DNA from: Athripsodes cinereus
Lineage: Eukaryota > Arthropoda > Insecta > Trichoptera > Leptoceridae
Direction: 5' to 3'
Assembly: GCA_947579605.1 (NCBI GenBank)
Contig: OX388318.1
Span: forward strand, 12,524,001-12,588,000
DNA length: 64,000 nucleotides
Both the position numbers and the translations under genes were made by a program. Below the pieces are notes generated by a model, which did no database searches, was not told the DNA's origin, and saw only the letters and a list, made by a program, of their open reading frames with translations. How positions within the stretch are numbered: position 1 is the first letter of the stretch; every line of letters starts with the position of its first letter. Below are positions 35,538-47,363 of this stretch, piece by piece.

Positions 35538-36185
35538 TGTAGACGCATTATTCCACTTTCATTTACTAGTTCTCAAATTATTCACAACTACTTTCCATTA
35601 CACTTCCCTCCAAAACTTTCTCTGACTCCAGTCCACCCTTTTATACATTGTCCAGCTAATTCAGTCGAAGAACTTGAGTCTCAGTTCAGGGATAATTGTA
35701 GAGTTCTTAGTTTGGTTTCATAGATCAAAAGAAAACAGAAGTTAAGTTAAATAACAAAATATTTATTCATGGTTCAAGTTATTACTGTCCGGTTCAACAC
35801 AAACAGACACACAGTTACATTTTACACAAGCACTTAATATTATACAACAAATTCTAAGTTAAAATTAATCAAGTCACTTATCACTATGTACAGTTTATTT
35901 TGATACAGGTTTCAATTATTGTTTAGCACTTTAACACAAGTTATTTCTTTTGGTTCAGCCACCGCCCAACGCAAAAGCGTCGGCCGGTGCTACCGAGGCC
36001 AGGAGCAGGGGACAAGTGAAGTTAGTTACAGGATGTTCAACATAGAGAAATTTAACGGAAGTCAAAATAGAGTTTTATTTAATATTTGCGGGATTCTTTC
36101 CTTCAAAAAAAAGTCAAATGGTAACTAAGTAAATTTTAATATGGAATACTCTAATAATTATCTATTGTTATTTTTAACTACGACA
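35538..36185 (-). repeat. LTR (5' LTR in the element's sense)
   Basis: Same start, end and length as the other LTR. The 69-codon accidental frame inside (35919-36128) gives exactly the same peptide as in the other LTR, showing essentially complete identity over that stretch. Confidence 0.93.
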
Positions 36186-36189
36186 CAAT

Positions 36190-36474
36190 TTAAATTTTCA
36201 ATGCCCTATAACAGGCATACGCATAATTTCAAATAGGTATATCTAATATTAAAACCTGAAATTCAGAAATAAGGTATACCGCAATCATGAATATCTTGTT
36301 TATATAATTCAGAGAAGGTGTCCTGTATGTCTAAATAAATTTTAAAATTGTATTTGATATTGTTCTACATTTAACTAATGTATATAAAATATCAACTTGA
36401 GGGCAAAATACTTGTCGGTGCACACGTAGTAGAATTCCTTTCCAGGTCATTAAATGACCTGAAATGTCCAAAGA
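36190..36474. other. No feature recognised
   Basis: Flank between the LTR element and a LINE-W copy; AT-rich. Confidence 0.4.
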
Positions 36475-36930
36475 TGTACTATACTACTATACTATACCCT
36501 CACGCCGTGTCCCAAGTGGGGTAGGCAGAGAGAACGGAACGCCAAACAGATCTATCTTTACACACTTCCTTCGCTTCCTCCACATTCATACAGTTCCTCA
36601 TACACGCACGTCGGTTCCTCTTACTCAACACGCGACCGTCCTTGAGAATTTGATCCACGTGATCAAGCCACGTGGTTCTCGGACGCCCGCGTTTCCTCAC
36701 ACCCTTTCTTTCAGATAAGTATATCCTCTTTGTCATTCTTACCTCGTTCATTCGTTCAACATGCCCAAACCACCGTAGTTTATTCACGCGCATTCTGTCC
36801 ACAACACTCTTCTTGCATCCGCTCATTTTTCTAATATCCTCATTCTTCACTCTATCACGCAGCGTTTTACCAACCATTCTTCTCAACGATCGCATCTCTA
36901 CTGCATTTATTCCACTTGTCATTCTCCAAA
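36475..36930 (-). mobile_element. LINE-W copy, longest in the window
   Basis: The 140-codon frame (36922-36500) runs from EMRSLRRMVGKTLRDRVK through SVVDRMRVNKLRWFGHVERM and RGRPRTTWLDHVDQILKDG to SVLSAYPTWDTA and stop. The tail is GGGTATAGTATAGTAGTATAG. It is nearly identical in protein to the copy at 178-512 over their overlap. The catalytic domains are missing through 5' truncation. The open frame shows that this family was recently active. Confidence 0.88.
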
Positions 36931-37079
36931 GATGTCATTCTCACGATTTATAATCTATAGTAGAAAGAAACACTTGATCAATTTACCAAAATGATTGTTA
37001 TAGTATGTACAATTGTACATATTTGCGACGCCAAAATACATCGATGGCGATATTAGAATTCTGAATTTCCCTAATGAAA

Positions 37080-37190
37080 CATAAAGATTGTTATTCCACT
37101 ATTGACTTTCCACTGTAGTAGACAGAAGCTCTTGAAAGTCGGCTCGCAAAAATAAATAAAGTCAATAGTGGAATAACTATATATCGTGTT
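37080..37190. repeat. Small foldback element
   Basis: GTTATTCCACTATTGACTTT and AAAGTCAATAGTGGAATAAC form a 20-bp perfect inverted repeat. Imperfect pairing extends outwards through TAATGAAACA and TGTTTCATTTA-like sequence. The region following (GAACTTCCACCAAG and GTCGGTCGA) resembles the one after the foldback at 1438. Confidence 0.75.
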
Positions 37191-37321
37191 TCATTTAAAA
37201 AAATATTAATATGAACTTCCACCAAGAACCGTCGGTCGATAAATAAAACTTTATAAAGATTGTATTATAGGGTGCATCCTCCCTCAAATATATACGATGA
37301 ATTTTGTGGTTACTCTATTTA

Positions 37322-37470
37322 TAGTTTCGATTCCCGACTTTTCGTGGATGTAACATGTATGTATATGTGTTTAGTGCATTGTATAAATATGTAGGTAGGT
37401 AGGTATATCGTCGTGTTAGTACTCATAATGCAAGATTCATATTGTAGTTTGGGACTAGCTCGATATGTGT
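37322..37470 (+). mobile_element. tRNA-derived SINE relic
   Basis: TTTCGATTCCCG (B-box region), TGTATATGTGTTTAGTGCAT, ATCGTCGTGTTAGTACTCAT, and GCAAGATTCATATTGTAGTT then TGGGACTAGCTCG match in order the reverse complement of the copies at 54.5 and 57.1 kb. The tRNA-like head upstream of the B box is missing. Confidence 0.75.
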
Positions 37471-38149
37471 TATTTTTCCATGCGTGTTATAAAAAACGAT
37501 ATAAGTTCTGTGACTCTACAAAACAAGTTGGTATAATTATTATCTTTGTAGATACTTTGATAATAATAATCATTAATTAATACCTACATCATCCAAAGTC
37601 ATAATATATAATTTAAAGTTGTGGAAAATCGTTGATAAGTAATAAGAAAAAAGAAATAAAAATGTATTTTATATTTTGTTGTATATAATTTCATATTGCA
37701 TAGTCGTATATTAACAAATAAAATATTCGTGGCTAACAATTATCAATCAAATAAAAGCCCTCGAGTGTCGTATATCCGACAGATAACATGCTCTTCGTAA
37801 TATGACTAGTGAACGGGTACCGAGTATGTATACCTAGTACCTACCACCTACACATACCTATAGATACTTGAACAATATTAGGATCTGAGAGCATTTCAAA
37901 TAGGTTATTTATTCAAAAAGTACTACAATGCAGTTAGATACTATAAAATACAACAATTAAGTAACTATAAAACATTTTTTACCGGTACAGTGCTAAAAAC
38001 CTTCAACACTTTTCTTGAAAATTTGGGCAGAAAAAATTTCCTTCATTCAAATCAATTCTATGCCATTTATGAAAGCGAAGTAAAAAGATAATATCATCCA
38101 AATACTATAAAAGGTAAATAGATAAAATTACCGTTTTGTTAATTTATTA

Positions 38150-38515
38150 AGCCGTGGAGTGACCGGCAGTGAATTGGTTTTCCCCTTTTTCCGTAAGCTT
38201 TCGAACGTCTTGTAAAAGGTAGGTGTTCCTCTTTCAATTATTTTTTAAGAATATTGAGCTATTAAATGACTCAAATATTGGAAACCATGATTGGCGATGT
38301 AAATCATTAATTGAATTGTTAATTATTTAAGCTGTTGTGTCAAAAAATAAAAAAATAAAGTTAAGACATTTTACATCTAAGATTTAGCAATGAGATTTAC
38401 CACCAATCTTAAATATCTTAATTTTTTGTCGACCTGGAGAGAACATTTTGCATGCATGTTACATGCAACTAATCTACTAGCTACCTTACGTGTAGGATAC
38501 ACTGTGATAGTATAG
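38150..38515 (+). mobile_element. SINE-A copy split by about 130 bp
   Basis: The 5' part GCCGTGGAGTGACCGGCAGT to TAAAAGGTAGGTGTTCCT ends near 38231. The family resumes at TTAAGACATTTTACATC near 38362 and runs to ACACTGTGATAGTATAG. The intervening AT-rich insert was not identified. Confidence 0.75.
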
Positions 38516-41404
38516 ATAGATAATTTATTTCCGGTATTCGATAGACAAGATTATATTTTCGACAGACCTAAAAATATTTATGATATTCCATGAGTCCTGT
38601 CATTTGCCTCCTTTATAATATATGAATGAAAAATGACCATAATTTAGAAAGTTTGACATATATTATTGAGGTACTTGAATACTTTTCCAAAGTACTTTAA
38701 TTTCTATTTAATTCCACACGCATCAGCTGAGTTCTATATATTGTATAGGTATATAATATATAACATATAGGTACATACTTTAGTCGGTCGTCATTTTACG
38801 CAATTATTTATTGTCTTTGATATGTCAGGATTGTTGACACGCACATTACCGCTGCGCATCGCCGCAATAATAAAAATAAAAAATAAAACAAACGAATGTT
38901 AAATGTGTGGATATGTTTTTAGAGATGGAATACATTTATTCATAAAAATTTCGATGAACATGATACGCGTGGAATATGTTGGTAGGTTTACCTTTAATTT
39001 GTTTAGATTTAGAGCAATATTTTATGAATCTTTTTTAAATAAACACTTATATTTTTCGTTATGTTGGTGACACTGTTTCGTCTCTTTAAGCTATCTATTA
39101 TATACTATCAATAATATTGACAATGTCTCGTTGAGAGAGAAAACAAAATTGTCTGATGACGAAAAATAAAAGTGTGTACTAAAAAAGTTTAGTATTTTAA
39201 TTCATCCAACATAGAGAATACACAATATAAACTGGTCAGATAGATTTTTTTGCTTAGGTTTTAATAAGTCATTTCGGGAAGACCAAAAGTGATTTTTTCT
39301 TGTTCTTTCAACACGATTTCAAATTTAAAAAAAATTTAATGTATTGCATTTAATGCATTTAATGTATTGTGCAAAATATGATGAGAATTGGCGCAAATTT
39401 AAATGGTAAATTCCGGTTTTCCACCACTGTTTGAGAATTTATTTGCGATTTTAATTTTAGTTTATTATTTTTTCTACTATAATATGAGGATACTTAAAAA
39501 TTTTTTTTGGATATGCAATTCGGTTTTACTGAGCTTACTTTAATGCTTATGATATTCTATTACACATAAAAACTAAATTTTGTATTTTAAATAATAATAA
39601 CATTTTTTACATACACTGAAATAATTTGATGTTAAGGCGTATTATTATAATAACAATAAGACATTGAAATACTAATATCGATGTTATTAAGTGTATACAT
39701 TTCCATCCCTATTGGAAGTAAAAAAGATTAAATTCAATTGAAATTTACGACAATGTAACCTCACTCAAGTCACCCCTAACCCCAAAAAACTCATCAGCTG
39801 AAAATGACTTTGTAATAATAACATTTTCAACCATCCCAGAAATTATTGTCGTCCTCTCCGCAGGCCACTGTTGGCATGAAACACAAACCATGAATATGAA
39901 TACCATAAAAATAGGATACCATTTAAAAGTATTATTCTTACTACGATATACATAAATGATAACAAGGAAATGCTATTTCGTTACAAGAATGTAAAAGTAA
40001 GTAGGTACTTATAATACTTAAGGACTGTTTGCATGTTGTGTTTTCCTTTATGTAATATTTAGATACTTACTACCTTTATATTTGTCGTTTATTTTTTATA
40101 AGATATTGCTTTATATGTTGGCGAATGTCGGTAATCTGATGGCCATGTCCTGAATTTTTATTTAAATTTTATTATTTTTCATTTATAATTTTACAAATAA
40201 ACCTTACCAACAAACTACTCTTAAAATGTAAACAATAAAATTCTCACAGATTATTGGTTAAGATGGAGACTCTATTGTAAAATAGCATTATGGTGAAAAT
40301 AAAATTTAAAAAATGTTTGATTTTTTTACCCAGATGAATCTGAATCAATGCACCTCCGACCTCCTTCGAAATACGTAGTTTGGTAATGTAATGAAGACCG
40401 AGTTCATCGGAATATCTTGATCAAAAGCCCAAGGATTTCGATCGTATACTTTCTAACCACCAAATTTCGTTAATAAATGACTTGCTCTTATTATTTTCTT
40501 ACCATTTTTTTCTTCAACAGTCCTCTCGTAAATATACAAGTCAATAAAACTAATATGAAAAATATTAACCTGAATGTTAAGAATACCACTCAACAGACAC
40601 CTCGTTTGCACAACCAATAGATTATGCAAACCTCCTTTAGTTGGAAACAGGAAAGGTGTTCGAATGCCTACGAATCGGCTTAAGCTGGTTTAAGTGCATT
40701 TTATCCATGGTACGTTCGTAGGTGTAAATAATAGTTAACTTGAATGTTGTATTACTTTGTTAGAAGGCCAAAGGTGGTTGAATCCTGAAAACATCCCATT
40801 TACAACAGTTAGATACACCCAGAACAATAACACTAAGTATGCGTGATCATAAAAAAGTGTTAATGACCATAATAGGATATAAAATACTTATGTCACGAGC
40901 AATAATCGGGAATTATCATCATTTTATCACTGCACCTAACCTTTGCTATAAGTATTCACAAATGTAATATTACACACATTATGTTCAACACAATTTTCAA
41001 TTTCGCTGCAACATTTGTTTTAAAAATCACCATAAAAACGATTAAGAAATTTGACTGGTTTTTTTTTCGATACCCATTTCAAAAAACAAGCTTACATAGA
41101 AAAAAATACAGACATTGAATCCCAGAATAGAGTAAACACTAACTAATTAAAATTTTAAATTAATTGAGTTGATCAATAGCTCGATGGAGTGTTTGACTGC
41201 CAATCTGGAAATCACAGTTTCAAATCACGCTACTAACCTCCTTGGACTAGATCTATATAGGTTTGAATGTCCATAGTATTGATCAATAAACTGATCAAGT
41301 CTTGAAATTTCAATCTGGAAATCACAAGTTTAAATCACGCTGCCGACCTACTTGAACTGGACCTATATAAATTAGATTGATCCTTTAACGAGTTTTTTAT
41401 TTCA
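38516..41404. other. Long interval without recognised features
   Basis: No exon, inverted repeat or repeat shared with the rest of the window was identified. Near 41170-41350 two similar blocks (CTGGAAATCACAGTTTCAAA and CTGGAAATCACAAGTTTAAA, each followed by TCACGCT) form a degenerate tandem duplication of about 120 bp. Confidence 0.4.
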
Positions 41405-41576
41405 CCATGTACAACATGATAGGGTTGACTGGAAGACGTTGCCTAGCAACAAGTCCGCCTTTTGGCCAAATTTTGTTATTTGTCTCGTTTTGTGATGTTG
41501 TATTTTATTGTTTATGTATTTGTGCAAAGTTATGGTCAATAAAGTTTTTTTTATTTATTTATTTATTTATGATATG
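41405..41576 (+). mobile_element. 3' UTR and tail of a retroelement
   Basis: TTGACTGGAAGACGTTGCCT, AACAAGTCCGCCTTTTGGCC, the polyadenylation-like CAATAAAG, and a (TTTA)n tail at 41550-41570. This layout is common at the 3' end of insect CR1/Jockey-type non-LTR elements. No coding part remains. Confidence 0.6.
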
Positions 41577-42235
41577 GTATAATTTTTATGGGTAATTCTC
41601 AAGCTCCAACGCCGAGAAACATTTCTTCTATTATAATTCTATGGCAGACATTTTTTTTATAGAACAGCGTTTGTTGAAAAGAAAGTTTAAAAAATCTACA
41701 TAGATAGGTAATAAATTATTCTATCATTATCAAAACCATCGATAAAGTGCATGTTTCACTATGGAAAAAACGAGCGAAGTATACTTACCCCCACTAGTAC
41801 TAGTTAGTACTACAAAAGGTTCCTAATTCAAAAGCATAAGCGATAATTCTTTGTATTTAATTATACATAATAATATATTATCGTTTTGTATTTAATTTAT
41901 TTATGTAAAAAAAGAATAATTAATACTTCCATAAACGGTGGGGAACATTTCAGAATTTGATTGATGAAACCCTAAATGATCGTTATGTTGAATAGGTGTG
42001 CCCTACAGTTTGATGTCATATGATAACAGAGCATTTTTCAGTAATAATTATTATTTCTTGGTACCCATACACAAATATATTATTATTATTATGATTTGTA
42101 ATGATGTAAACACAACGACTTTTACATTTCTAATAATGCATTTCCTATCAAGAAATCTCAGTTAAATACCTAATGCACGCACACTCATTGCATGTATTGA
42201 CTATAAAAAAAACCTGAATGTGTCACAAAATACAA
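41577..42235. other. No feature recognised
   Basis: AT-rich sequence without a supported feature. Confidence 0.4.
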
Positions 42236-42560
42236 AAATGTCCAAGATGAGTAGCTAGACAGTGTATATTGCTACATGTTCCAATTCTAGGTAGACAAGA
42301 AAAGCTTCGGAAAAACAATCCTAAACTGTAAAAAGCTGTGAGAGAAAACATCGAGATGGTCTGATAATTAATCATAGATATCATATACGAGTTCGTCGGT
42401 AGCCTGGAGGTAGAGTCTCGGCCTCGTGAACATGGGGTGCGTGGTTCGATACCAGGTGCCGGCAAACTCCCCTTTCACGACACAAGCTTTAAGTAGCTTA
42501 CTGTGAAAGGTGTATGAGGCTGTATTTGGGTTTATAACAAAAACCCAGATACATCTTTTT
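42236..42560 (+). mobile_element. Composite SINE with internal tRNA-like segment
   Basis: The outer parts (CCAAGATGAGTAGCTAGACA to AAAACATCGAGA, and GCTTACTGTGAAAGGTGTAT onwards) match a minus-strand copy at 47075-47280. Between them, 42357-42497 carries a tRNA-like unit: A-box-like TAGCCTGGAGGTAGAG and B box GGTTCGATACC, about 45 bp apart. In ordinary tRNA SINEs this unit is at the 5' end; here it is internal and is exactly absent from the 47-kb copy. A TTTAACAAAAAATTTAAAAA-like A-rich tail follows. Confidence 0.7.
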
Positions 42561-42600
42561 AACAAAAAATTTAAAAAAAAATATACCTACATCGGGATAA

Positions 42601-43039
42601 AATCATTAATGCAGAAAAAATGTGTAAAAATTAACGTTAATTAATCCAAGTCTTTATCAAACAGCGGACTCAAAATGCTTATCTGAATAAGAACTGGGTG
42701 CGGATGCCAAGCATACTTACTGAAGTAATGACAATGAGTTTTTCTTTCAGAAAGAACCTTGAAAATCTAGTTCTAAAACATCCAGTCACTTAAAATCAAA
42801 TATTTATAGCACAATATTCTTGAAACGTATAAAACTGCGTCTAGTATTTTTTTTTTGTATAAAGTGGTCGCAATCACGAATATACACAATGGCTGATTCA
42901 TGTGGTCTGTAAGCCAGAAACTAGGGCATATAATTTATTTGATAATCAATTTGGTAAGCAAAAGTCCGATGAATGAAAATGGAAAATATATATTATTTTT
43001 TTTACTCAAGTACGTATAAAAAATGTGATACTAGTAGTA
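42601..43039. other. No feature recognised
   Basis: No supported gene or repeat. Confidence 0.4.
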
Positions 43040-43555
43040 ATGTGAGAAGAGAAAATTCTCCAAAGAAATTTCTCGTTCTCGAGAAATTTCTCCGAGAATT
43101 TCTCCTCTGATGGAAGAGAAATTTCTCTCCATAATTTTTCTTAGTGATATTATGACCTTTCGCCCAGTACACTTCGCAGCCAACCTGATTGATCCAAAAA
43201 TTTGTGGGGCTGATTAAGGCCCAAATCAGAGGTTATTAACACTTTTTTCCTTGTACGTACCTGCATTTTTTTAACTTAAATATGGGCATGTGGGGTGTCA
43301 AACATCAAGATTTTTCATCAGTTATTAGCACTTTTTTCTATATAGGTACCTAACATTTTTTTTCCATAATTAATTGTAGCCATATTGGTGATAAATTGTC
43401 TCAACTTTTGTACATTGTTATTGATTGATTGATTGAATAAAGTATTTATTATTATTATACTGTTAAATGAAAAATTAAAAAAATTCTCCGAAAATTCTCT
43501 ACTTCGAGAAATTTACCGAGAAATTTCTCGAAAAAATATTTCTTGAGAATTCCAC
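43040..43555. mobile_element. Possible DNA transposon flanked by GAGAAATTTCTC arrays
   Basis: The left array (43046-43137) includes GAAATTTCTCGTTCTCGAGA, AATTTCTCCGAGAATTTCTC and GAGAAATTTCTC. The right array (43481-43550) includes TTCTCCGAAAATTCTCTAC, CGAGAAATTTACCGAGAAAT and TTTCTCG. They face each other in roughly inverted order around about 340 bp. That interior ends with a retroelement-like tail near 43420-43455 (GATTGATTGATTGAATAAAG then TTATTATTATTAT). Palindromic subterminal arrays suggest hAT-type ends, but clean termini were not found. Confidence 0.45.
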
Positions 43556-44871
43556 AACACTAGATACTAGTAACTAGTAATGTAGCTATAGATAGATGGC
43601 TAGGTGCCTACTGGCCATAGATGTGCCGAAAACAATCTTTCTTCATTTCAAGTTTACGACCATATAAAATATTGTGTTTTCTTTTTATTCAATTTCATAA
43701 TAGGTATAATATAATATGAACCTTTCAGTTCTATACTATTTTATACAATACTTATTATAGAATTCACGTTTATATCTATATAAATGTACACCTATAATAG
43801 TGCTATAGTGCTATTATTCTATATCAAAATGCGATATACCCTGTATAACAGAAACGAGAGAAAAGATGAAAAGAACTGTTGTAACTATTTCAAATGTTAT
43901 TTTGATTGAAAAAATCACGTTTAGTGCATGCCGTGATGGGTATTAATTGACTACATTTCTTGTGGAATGATTTCCTTTTTTAATTAATAAATTGTTAAAA
44001 TTACATCTAAAAATAAAAGTGAACATGTAGGTATATTCCAAAATACAATTTTCGTAAATTTAATCAGTTCAAGAAAAAAGTCTATTTACTGCATAAAAAA
44101 GAAGTATTTACTGTCTGAAAAAGCACGTATCTTATAATAAAAATTTCGAATAATAATTTCAAAAACATTAATTTAGGTCACCTTGCTTAATTAAAAAGTT
44201 TATTGACAGAAAAAGTGCGTATATGAAATTCGCCAGAGTCAAAAAGGCTTGACAAATTGTGAATTAGATAAATTGATACTTAATCCATTTATATACTCGT
44301 GTCAATTTAAGAAAAAAATATGTATTCATCTACCTGGATTTTTTGATAATACGCGCGGTACTCGATTGTGATTTCACAAAAAGCCTGTGAATTTTTCTTT
44401 TAGTCAAACTATAACCACTCATATTCGTTCTAGCTGTTCCGCATAGAGTTTTATGGGCGAATCATAAAATTTCCTCAACGTTTTTGATATGGAAAGAATG
44501 CAATTTTAGGAAATTGACGTGGATACTAAAAATCTAAAGGTGCATTTCTAAAATTTATATCGCCAAACGTTCGCATTCCTTCATATTTTTTCAAAAATTT
44601 ATGGCAATTTTCATTAGAGTGGCATTTCCTTCTCCTATTTTTGCAGTTGCGCTCTATACGAGCGTTAGCTTATAATGTAGGCAACTTTAAGATGTATTTA
44701 TTTTATAGTTTCATTTAGATTTGTTTGCGCGGAGTGTAAATTATAGTTTTCATGAAATTGTTTCAAACATAATATTATAGAAATGTAGGATCCGAACTTC
44801 TCATTTTTTCTCAGGTAATCTCATCAAGTCGATTTCCAAGAGTGATCGCTCTTATATGTATCTACTATATT
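43556..44871. other. No feature recognised
   Basis: AT-rich sequence without a gene. Confidence 0.4.
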
Positions 44872-45092
44872 ATACCATCACTATGTATTCCACAGGTGGG
44901 GCAGCCAGCAGACTGCAGTCATTTAATAAACATGCAAGCTGTTCTCTCCATGACAACAGTAAATTGGGTGGCAAACCTAATCGCTAAAATAATTACAGAT
45001 TTATTTTTCAAACATCTGCCTTTTACTGGACACTCGAAATGTTACGGAAAAGAGTGGAACACCAATTCTTTTCCGGGTGCTCCACGGAACAT
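44872..45092 (-). mobile_element. SINE-A copy
   Basis: It runs from TATACCATCACTATGTATTC to GGGTGCTCCACGGAAC, with CAGCCAGCAGACTGCAG, GTAAATTGGGTGGCAAACC and CTGCCTTTTACTGGACACTCG between. Confidence 0.85.
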
Positions 45093-45457
45093 CGCTCTTA
45101 TAGTTAAATTTCAGGACACCAAAAAGACTAAGTTAATAACTAACTTAACCTTTTAACTTTATAACCCAAAGTTTGAATGAATTTTTACCATATAATAATA
45201 TCATTAATACCATTTACTTTGTAGTAGGTTCTCGAAAATATACATTTTGTACATGAGTTTCCAATATATCATGCATAATTAATATCATGTTAATTAACAA
45301 TAATATAATATGTACAACTAATTAATATTTTGATTAACCTGGCTATTGGATGTACCTACCTGTAAATGGTTGTTATAAAATGTTTAAATTATAAATTAAG
45401 CGAATATTTGGAACGTTCTGGTGATTGGATCATAGAGGGTTGATATTCATCACAGCA

Positions 45458-45550
45458 GGGATACTCTTCACATAATCTGAATACGATCTAAATCTAGTCT
45501 TGATCATACGACGCACGAAGGGACTATGCTTAAAAACACCGCGCTACCGC
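45458..45550 (+). mobile_element. Half copy of the MITE family at 9624
   Basis: GCAGGGATACTCTTCACATA, CTTGATCATACGACGC and ACGAAGGGACTATGCTTAAA align with the inverted right arm of the 9.6-kb element. The other arm is missing; ACCGCGCTACCGCTACCGCG follows. Confidence 0.65.
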
Positions 45551-46035
45551 TACCGCGCGATCAATATATAAATTTATTTATATTGCTTATATTCAATGTA
45601 AAACAAAAGTTGAAAAATACTTTTAGGGTTCCACGAGAAAAGTTCAAATATATGGTAACAATTTTTTTGATTGACTTGATATTTATTTAGTGAAACACCG
45701 TATTAATTTATGAGAAAATAAAATATATATCACAATAATTTGTAACACCTCTAATAAGGTATACCACTCTATATTATTTTTAATACACGAAACGTAATAA
45801 TGTAATTAAAATGTTGAATGTATGTATGTGTTCAGATGTATTAATAAATTATAAATTTTTGCAATAAATTATGTCAACAGTGAGTTGTAAGACCAGTCGC
45901 GGGCTTGTCCAGATAATCACCACGAAAAACAACATTAAACCTATGTTGCTTGTCAGGACATTAATATATGAAGTTTTAATTTAATTTCACTTTAAACAAT
46001 GTAAAAATCGTGTGTTGGTATATTTTGCAACATCA

Positions 46036-46293
46036 CACTGAGAAAAATACTCACAACGAATCATTGGTACGTACAATCAGATTAGGACCAGAGATAGTAC
46101 AAACGATTCATTAGTACGAACCTATAATATTAACTTTTCACAAACAAATCATTGGTAAATTTACCAATTGTTCGCGAAAAGTTAATATTATAGATTCGTA
46201 CTAATGAATCGTTTGTACTATCTCTGGCCCTAATCTGATAGTAGGTACGTCCAAATTATTCGTTGTGAAATTTCGTAAGTATTTTTCTCAGTG
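46036..46293. mobile_element. Foldback MITE, 258 bp
   Basis: The ends CACTGAGAAAAATACT and AGTATTTTTCTCAGTG are perfect inverted repeats, and inverted identity continues almost to the centre (GATAGTACAAACGATTCATT / AATGAATCGTTTGTACTATC; AATATTAACTTTTC / GAAAAGTTAATATT). The loop is only about ten bases. CA stands just outside both ends. It has no coding capacity. A transcript would form a hairpin with arms of about 125 bp. Confidence 0.88.
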
Positions 46294-46616
46294 CATATAC
46301 AATTTTTCTTTTGTCTTCCAAAGTTCAAAAACACAGGGCAGAAACAAATCGCTATGCCGAGTCCCTCTTTCTATAATATTCCTAATGCTCTGATAATGTT
46401 ATCACAAGAACAATAGATTCTATGGATGGTCTGTCTACGAGCTTTCGGGCACCTTGTGAGTGACACAAGATGTAAATGGTAATACTTTTCAGTTTACTTA
46501 GCTCCATACTGCTTAACAATTTCTTTCATAGCACGTTTTTGAAATTAATAAATTAGTTCTTAAACTTTTACGACCTTAGTAGATATAGGTAGATAGTACC
46601 TAGTAGTAGATATTTA

Positions 46617-46870
46617 TTCCGTGGAGCACCCGGTAAAGAATTGGTCTCCCACTCTTCTCCTTAAGTTTTCGAGTGTCCTGTAAGAGGCATGTGTTCGAAA
46701 AAATTAAGACATTGTACATCTTAAATTCAGCGATGAGGTTTGCCACCCATCCTGAATGTCTTGATTTTATATTGGCACGAAGAGGACAGCTTGCATGTTT
46801 CTTACATGCAGCTGGTCTGCTGGTTACCCCACTTGTGGGATATTCCGTGATGGTATAGTAGTAGTAGTAG
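46617..46870 (+). mobile_element. SINE-A copy, well preserved
   Basis: It differs from the reference at 13537 by only a few bases, for example TGTAAGAGGCATGTG for TGTAAAAGGCAGGTG and ATTCCGTGATGG for ATGCCGTGATGG. It ends in a TAGTAGTAGTAG tail. High identity marks it as young. Confidence 0.92.
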
Positions 46871-47074
46871 ATATAGGTACATGATCAATAAAAAATTTAC
46901 AATAAAAATATTTCCTTTTTAAGATCGAGCCAAATTGTATTTTGTTTTTATTACGTAATTATTAGTTTATTTTATGCATTTTAGAGAGTATTTTTAAATA
47001 ACCAATTTGACTCAAAGTGATTTTGAGTATATAGCCTCATTACATAAAAAAAAATATTTAGCATTTTCTAGGCA

Positions 47075-47280
47075 ATATTTAAAAAAAACTGCGTTTTTGT
47101 TAAACCCAAATACAACCTTATACACCTTTCATAGTAAGCTCTCGATGTTTTCACTCACAGCTTTTTACAGTTTAGGATTGTTTTTCCGAAGCTTTTCTTG
47201 TCTATGTAGAATTGGAACATGTAGCAATATACACTGTCTAGCTACTTACTCATCTTGGATATTTTTGTGTTGTAGATTAA
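47075..47280 (-). mobile_element. Copy of the 42.2-kb composite SINE without the tRNA-like segment
   Basis: On the minus strand ATCCAAGATGAGTAAGTAGC through AAAACATCGAGA joins directly to GCTTACTATGAAAGGTGTAT. The 141-bp tRNA-like block of the 42-kb copy is cleanly absent. Confidence 0.8.
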
Positions 47281-47363
47281 TAAAATTTTAGTTATGAATC
47301 ATATTGTAATAAGCAAACACAAAGCAATAAATTTAAGTAATAGCATTACTCCCAGTAAAGATA

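Larger units (their letters stand above)
31083..36185 (-). mobile_element. Non-autonomous LTR retrotransposon, 5.1 kb
   Basis: Two 648-bp direct repeats (31083-31730 and 35538-36185) run TGTAGACG...CTACGACA, i.e. TG...CA. CAAT flanks both outer ends (31079-31082 and 36186-36189), a 4-bp target duplication. The LTRs match wherever compared, so the insertion is recent. The minus strand is the likely sense: read that way, GAGATGGAA, a short polypurine tract, abuts the 3' LTR, and the LTR contains AATAAA. The 3.8-kb interior holds no frame above about 105 codons and no recognisable protease, reverse transcriptase, RNase H or integrase. It therefore looks like a LARD-type element mobilised in trans. 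A 4-bp duplication is common in Ty3/Gypsy elements, but without pol the superfamily is open. No convincing primer binding site was identified. Confidence 0.9.

Noticed and set aside
42393..42465. Functional tRNA gene
   Set aside because: The arms do not form a good cloverleaf, and the segment is embedded in a repeat shared with 47.1 kb.
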